DNA from: Apostichopus japonicus
Lineage: Eukaryota > Echinodermata > Holothuroidea > Aspidochirotida > Stichopodidae
Reading direction: 5' to 3'
DNA length: 64,000 nucleotides
Assembly (NCBI RefSeq): GCF_037975245.1
Contig: NC_092569.1
Location: 11,959,501-12,023,500 of the forward strand
In this document: positions 61,276 to 64,000 of the stretch, one piece after another
Position numbering within the stretch: the first letter of the stretch is position 1
How the letters are laid out: each line of letters starts with the position of its first letter
Position numbers and translations under genes: made by a program
The notes under the pieces: generated by a model
Database searches by the model: none
The model's input: the letters and a program-made list of their open reading frames with translations, nothing else
Told to the model about the DNA's origin: nothing

Positions 61276-64000
61276 GTGAGTTACAAACTAGGGACAGTTT
61301 GCTTGGGCTGGGGGGGTGGGAGGGGGAGTGTGGAGGAGGTAAGACAAGGGAGGATTTGGGGGGGGGGGAGAACAGTGCAGGATATGAACTGGAGTGTTGT
61401 CATGTCAAAGAAAAAGGAGTTGTGCTTTTGGGCAGCTCCTAAACTCTGCTAGTTGAGCTTCTGTGATCCTTTGCATGGGGGTCACCACGGTGAGTGAAGT
61501 TGCGAGTCCATCGACATCTGAAACAATTAATTACAACAAAATGGTAAGTATACATTACAATGGTATACAGCATACATTATGTATGGTAAGCATACATTAA
61601 ATTATAAGCATACATTACAACATGGTAAGCATACATTAATACATTAAGCATACATATACTAATAATGGTAAGCATACATTAAATGGTAAGCATACATTAA
61701 GCATACATTTAGTTAGTTGATTTGCAGCACTGAAGGACAACAGGACAGTACAGTACTAGTCAACTGCTTTTCCACACTATATATATATAGACTGTATGTA
61801 CTGTACAGCTAGTAGGCAACTACCAGTAAAGTGTGATTTAAAAGATGTTAAAACGGAAAAGATAACGATGACCGCTGATTTTAGAGGTGAAGTTGGGATT
61901 TATTTCGGTAATAGCCTTTTCAAACATACGCCATATTTGGAGACCCTGTTTGACCTCCTGACCCCAAGCAGGGTAGTACACCAGTAATATGTGCAATATA
62001 AAGATACTACTAATACAGCAAGAAGAGAACAATACAGATTACTACAAAAGATAAAACCCTTCCTTTTTTGGAATTCGTGGAAAAAAAATACAAAGTTTTC
62101 TTTCTGAGTGGGTAGAATTCGGAAGGAGGATTGAGTGGGTTGGAGTCTCAGTTGGGGATTTGCAAAAAAAAGTTGTGGTGAATTTTGTGATTTGAAAGAT
62201 AATTATACATTCCTTTTTGAATGATATGCATTGTAAAACTTCCTGCATATTTTCGGGAAATTTGTCCCAGTCTTGCAGGATACAATGGGGATTTTGTTTT
62301 GTTTTGTGGTCACCAGTTGTCAAGAGGGCACGACCGAGTGGGAGTCACTGTTCGACTCCACAAGTTAAAAGTTGAGAATCCTTGCCATTGGCAGACATAT
62401 CGCGGTTATTAAACCTACAGTGTCATCAATTTCAAAACAAGAACAATAGAGTAAAAAAAAATAATAATAAAAATGGAAAAATACTTTGGATTCATAGTGT
62501 CCCATTGTTACTTCACTTCAAAGGTCTTTATAATCAATTGTTGCATTAATTCAGTCAATAGCATTTTCTTTTTTGGCTTTGGAAAACATTGATTGTATTG
62601 TAAATGTCTCAAGGTTTTTTCCCTACATACCGCTAATGGGATTTTTTGTTACAAACTATAAACCTGTACATTATGTAGTGACAGGATTCCCCTCGCAGTG
62701 TTTTCCATTAAAAAAAAAAAAATTCTGTCATGACAGGAATTGCTTGCCTGTAAAAGTAAATCAATCAAATGACATTTCCTAGAGGACTTATCCCTTAATC
62801 GGGGAATAGATCTGCTTACTATCAGAATCCATAATTCTGAATTCTTCCTACTGTAGCTTCATGACACAAATGTAGCTAGCTAGATTTCTCTGTCCATCAT
62901 TCAAGACATTCTTATGTTCATTCCCATCCATGTTTTGAAGTGCACCTGAAATTCATCATTTGAAAATGCAATTTGTGTTAATGGCTACAAACTATGTCAA
63001 GGATTGTTAGTTGTATAAACTTTTCCTTTAAATGTTTATTTTTTAATTAATTGAATTGTAACCACTCAGGCAAAGGATTTTTCTCCCCCATTTTTTTGTA
63101 TAATTGAAGAAACAGGATGTGCAATGGAAATGGAATGTAATGTCTATTGCAACATTCTTCATGTCCTTTTAGTTCATTTCAGCCAATCAAGTAAAGTACT
63201 TCGTTAGTATAATTACGAAAAAGAAGAAAATGTTGAAATGTCCATACGTATTGAGTAATTGGTCTATCTCCTCTGATCGTTCATAGAATAATGAGCTGAT
63301 CGGAACAAAGCCTACGATACTACCATCCCTAACTCTAACTTCAGAACAGTAATGTAATTATCTAATTAACCCGAGAAGTTAATTAGAGAGATCTGCCATA
63401 CGTTGGTTTCAGAGCCTTCATGTCATGGAGAAATCCCAGCCGGATATTTGGAAACTATTTTTTTGCCAAATAAAGTTATTTTATGATTGTAGTGGTATCA
63501 TCTATATAGGCTGCAGTCAACTGCAGTTATAAGACAGATTAATCAATCAAGCAATCTTTTGTTGAGAATTTGTTTGGCAAGAAAAAAAATGGGTTAATGA
63601 TGAGGGTACAGGTTGGTGCTCTGTTGGCGATATAATTTCCAAAACCATTATCTACTCTTATTTCGGTGAGTTTGTTAATTCATCACAGACTGTCCAGCAC
63701 AATGATCAATTATGCAGGGTTAATTCTATGCCCAACGTCAGTTTGTTTTATTGCCGTCTGAACGATTTTATCGGCGCACGTTTCAACGCCTTAGTATATT
63801 AAAGAGGGTCTTTTTGTTTTCAACGATCTGAGAATCAGTGGCCTCTCAAATTCAAGCCTAGTCCAAGTAGGTAACGGTGTGTGGTAAACCGGTTAATATG
63901 GTTACAACCGGAATCAGTATTAGATCAGTGTATCAATTGAGGCATTACGGAATGCATTATCGACACAAGTTTCAGTTTCGCAATTGACACAGAAAAGTGA
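61276..64000 (+). other. PDE7 intron after exon D (continues off the window)
   Basis: Starts with the GTGAGT donor of exon D. Apart from G-rich runs (61310-61370) and a GGTAAGCATACATTAA minisatellite (61540-61710), no feature was recognised. No codon run resembling the next PDE7 catalytic segment was found up to the right edge. Confidence 0.65.
61540..61710 (+). repeat. GGTAAGCATACATTAA minisatellite
   Basis: About nine imperfect copies of the 16-20 bp unit ATGGTAAGCATACATTAA with variable spacing. It lies in the PDE7 intron after exon D. Confidence 0.88.

Noticed and set aside
62337-62361. tRNA-like T-arm (GAGTCACTGTTCGACTCC)
   Set aside because: No matching acceptor, D or anticodon arms could be drawn around it.

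Overview
This is a eukaryotic, AT-rich, gene-poor window dominated by introns and repeats. Coding sequence sits in short exons with GT..AG splice sites. One host gene is recognisable, and it is a metazoan family. Many tandem arrays, hAT-type transposons and scattered TACTGTA/TACAGTA words suggest a marine invertebrate, perhaps an echinoderm; the family content does not prove this. I see no rRNA, tRNA, CRISPR array or bacterial operon.

The host gene is a PDE7-type cAMP phosphodiesterase on the + strand. Four internal exons were assembled by eye (44182-44242, 48981-49097, 50803-50960, 61212-61275). They join in one frame, in compatible phases, with good splice sites. The first begins with RRGAIS, the PKA pseudosubstrate motif known from PDE7A. 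The last carries the MLDRLGRWDFDMF segment that leads into the catalytic domain. The first exon and the catalytic exons were not found. The catalytic part must lie beyond the right edge, so the right third of the window is intron of this gene.

Two DNA transposons stand out. (1) 13644-17617 is a complete hAT element of the ZBED5/FAM200/SCAND3-like group. It has an apparently intact two-exon transposase (600 aa when spliced), short terminal inverted repeats, clustered subterminal GGGTCCG motifs and a perfect 8-bp target duplication. (2) 33928-36436 is a 2.5-kb non-coding element with 12-bp perfect terminal inverted repeats and a 4-bp TGTT target duplication. It is inserted in a 60-bp satellite and carries eight copies of GTGGTGGGACGGAAT in both orientations. 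I could not assign it to a known superfamily, and it is the best candidate for something undescribed. A 298-bp hAT-like MITE (43643-43940) and fragments with hammerhead-ribozyme-like cores (near 25.8, 30.1 and 44.8 kb) are further mobile remnants.

Layout: 1-13.6 kb is non-coding with 120-bp and 75-bp tandem arrays; 13.6-17.6 kb is the hAT element; 18.9-19.7 kb is a minisatellite; 20-33.9 kb is non-coding with a few CpG-containing spots that could be promoters; 33.9-36.7 kb is the TGGTGGGACGG element and its satellite; 36.7-44.2 kb is mostly featureless, ending in the MITE; 44.2-64 kb is the PDE7 gene with repeat-bearing introns.
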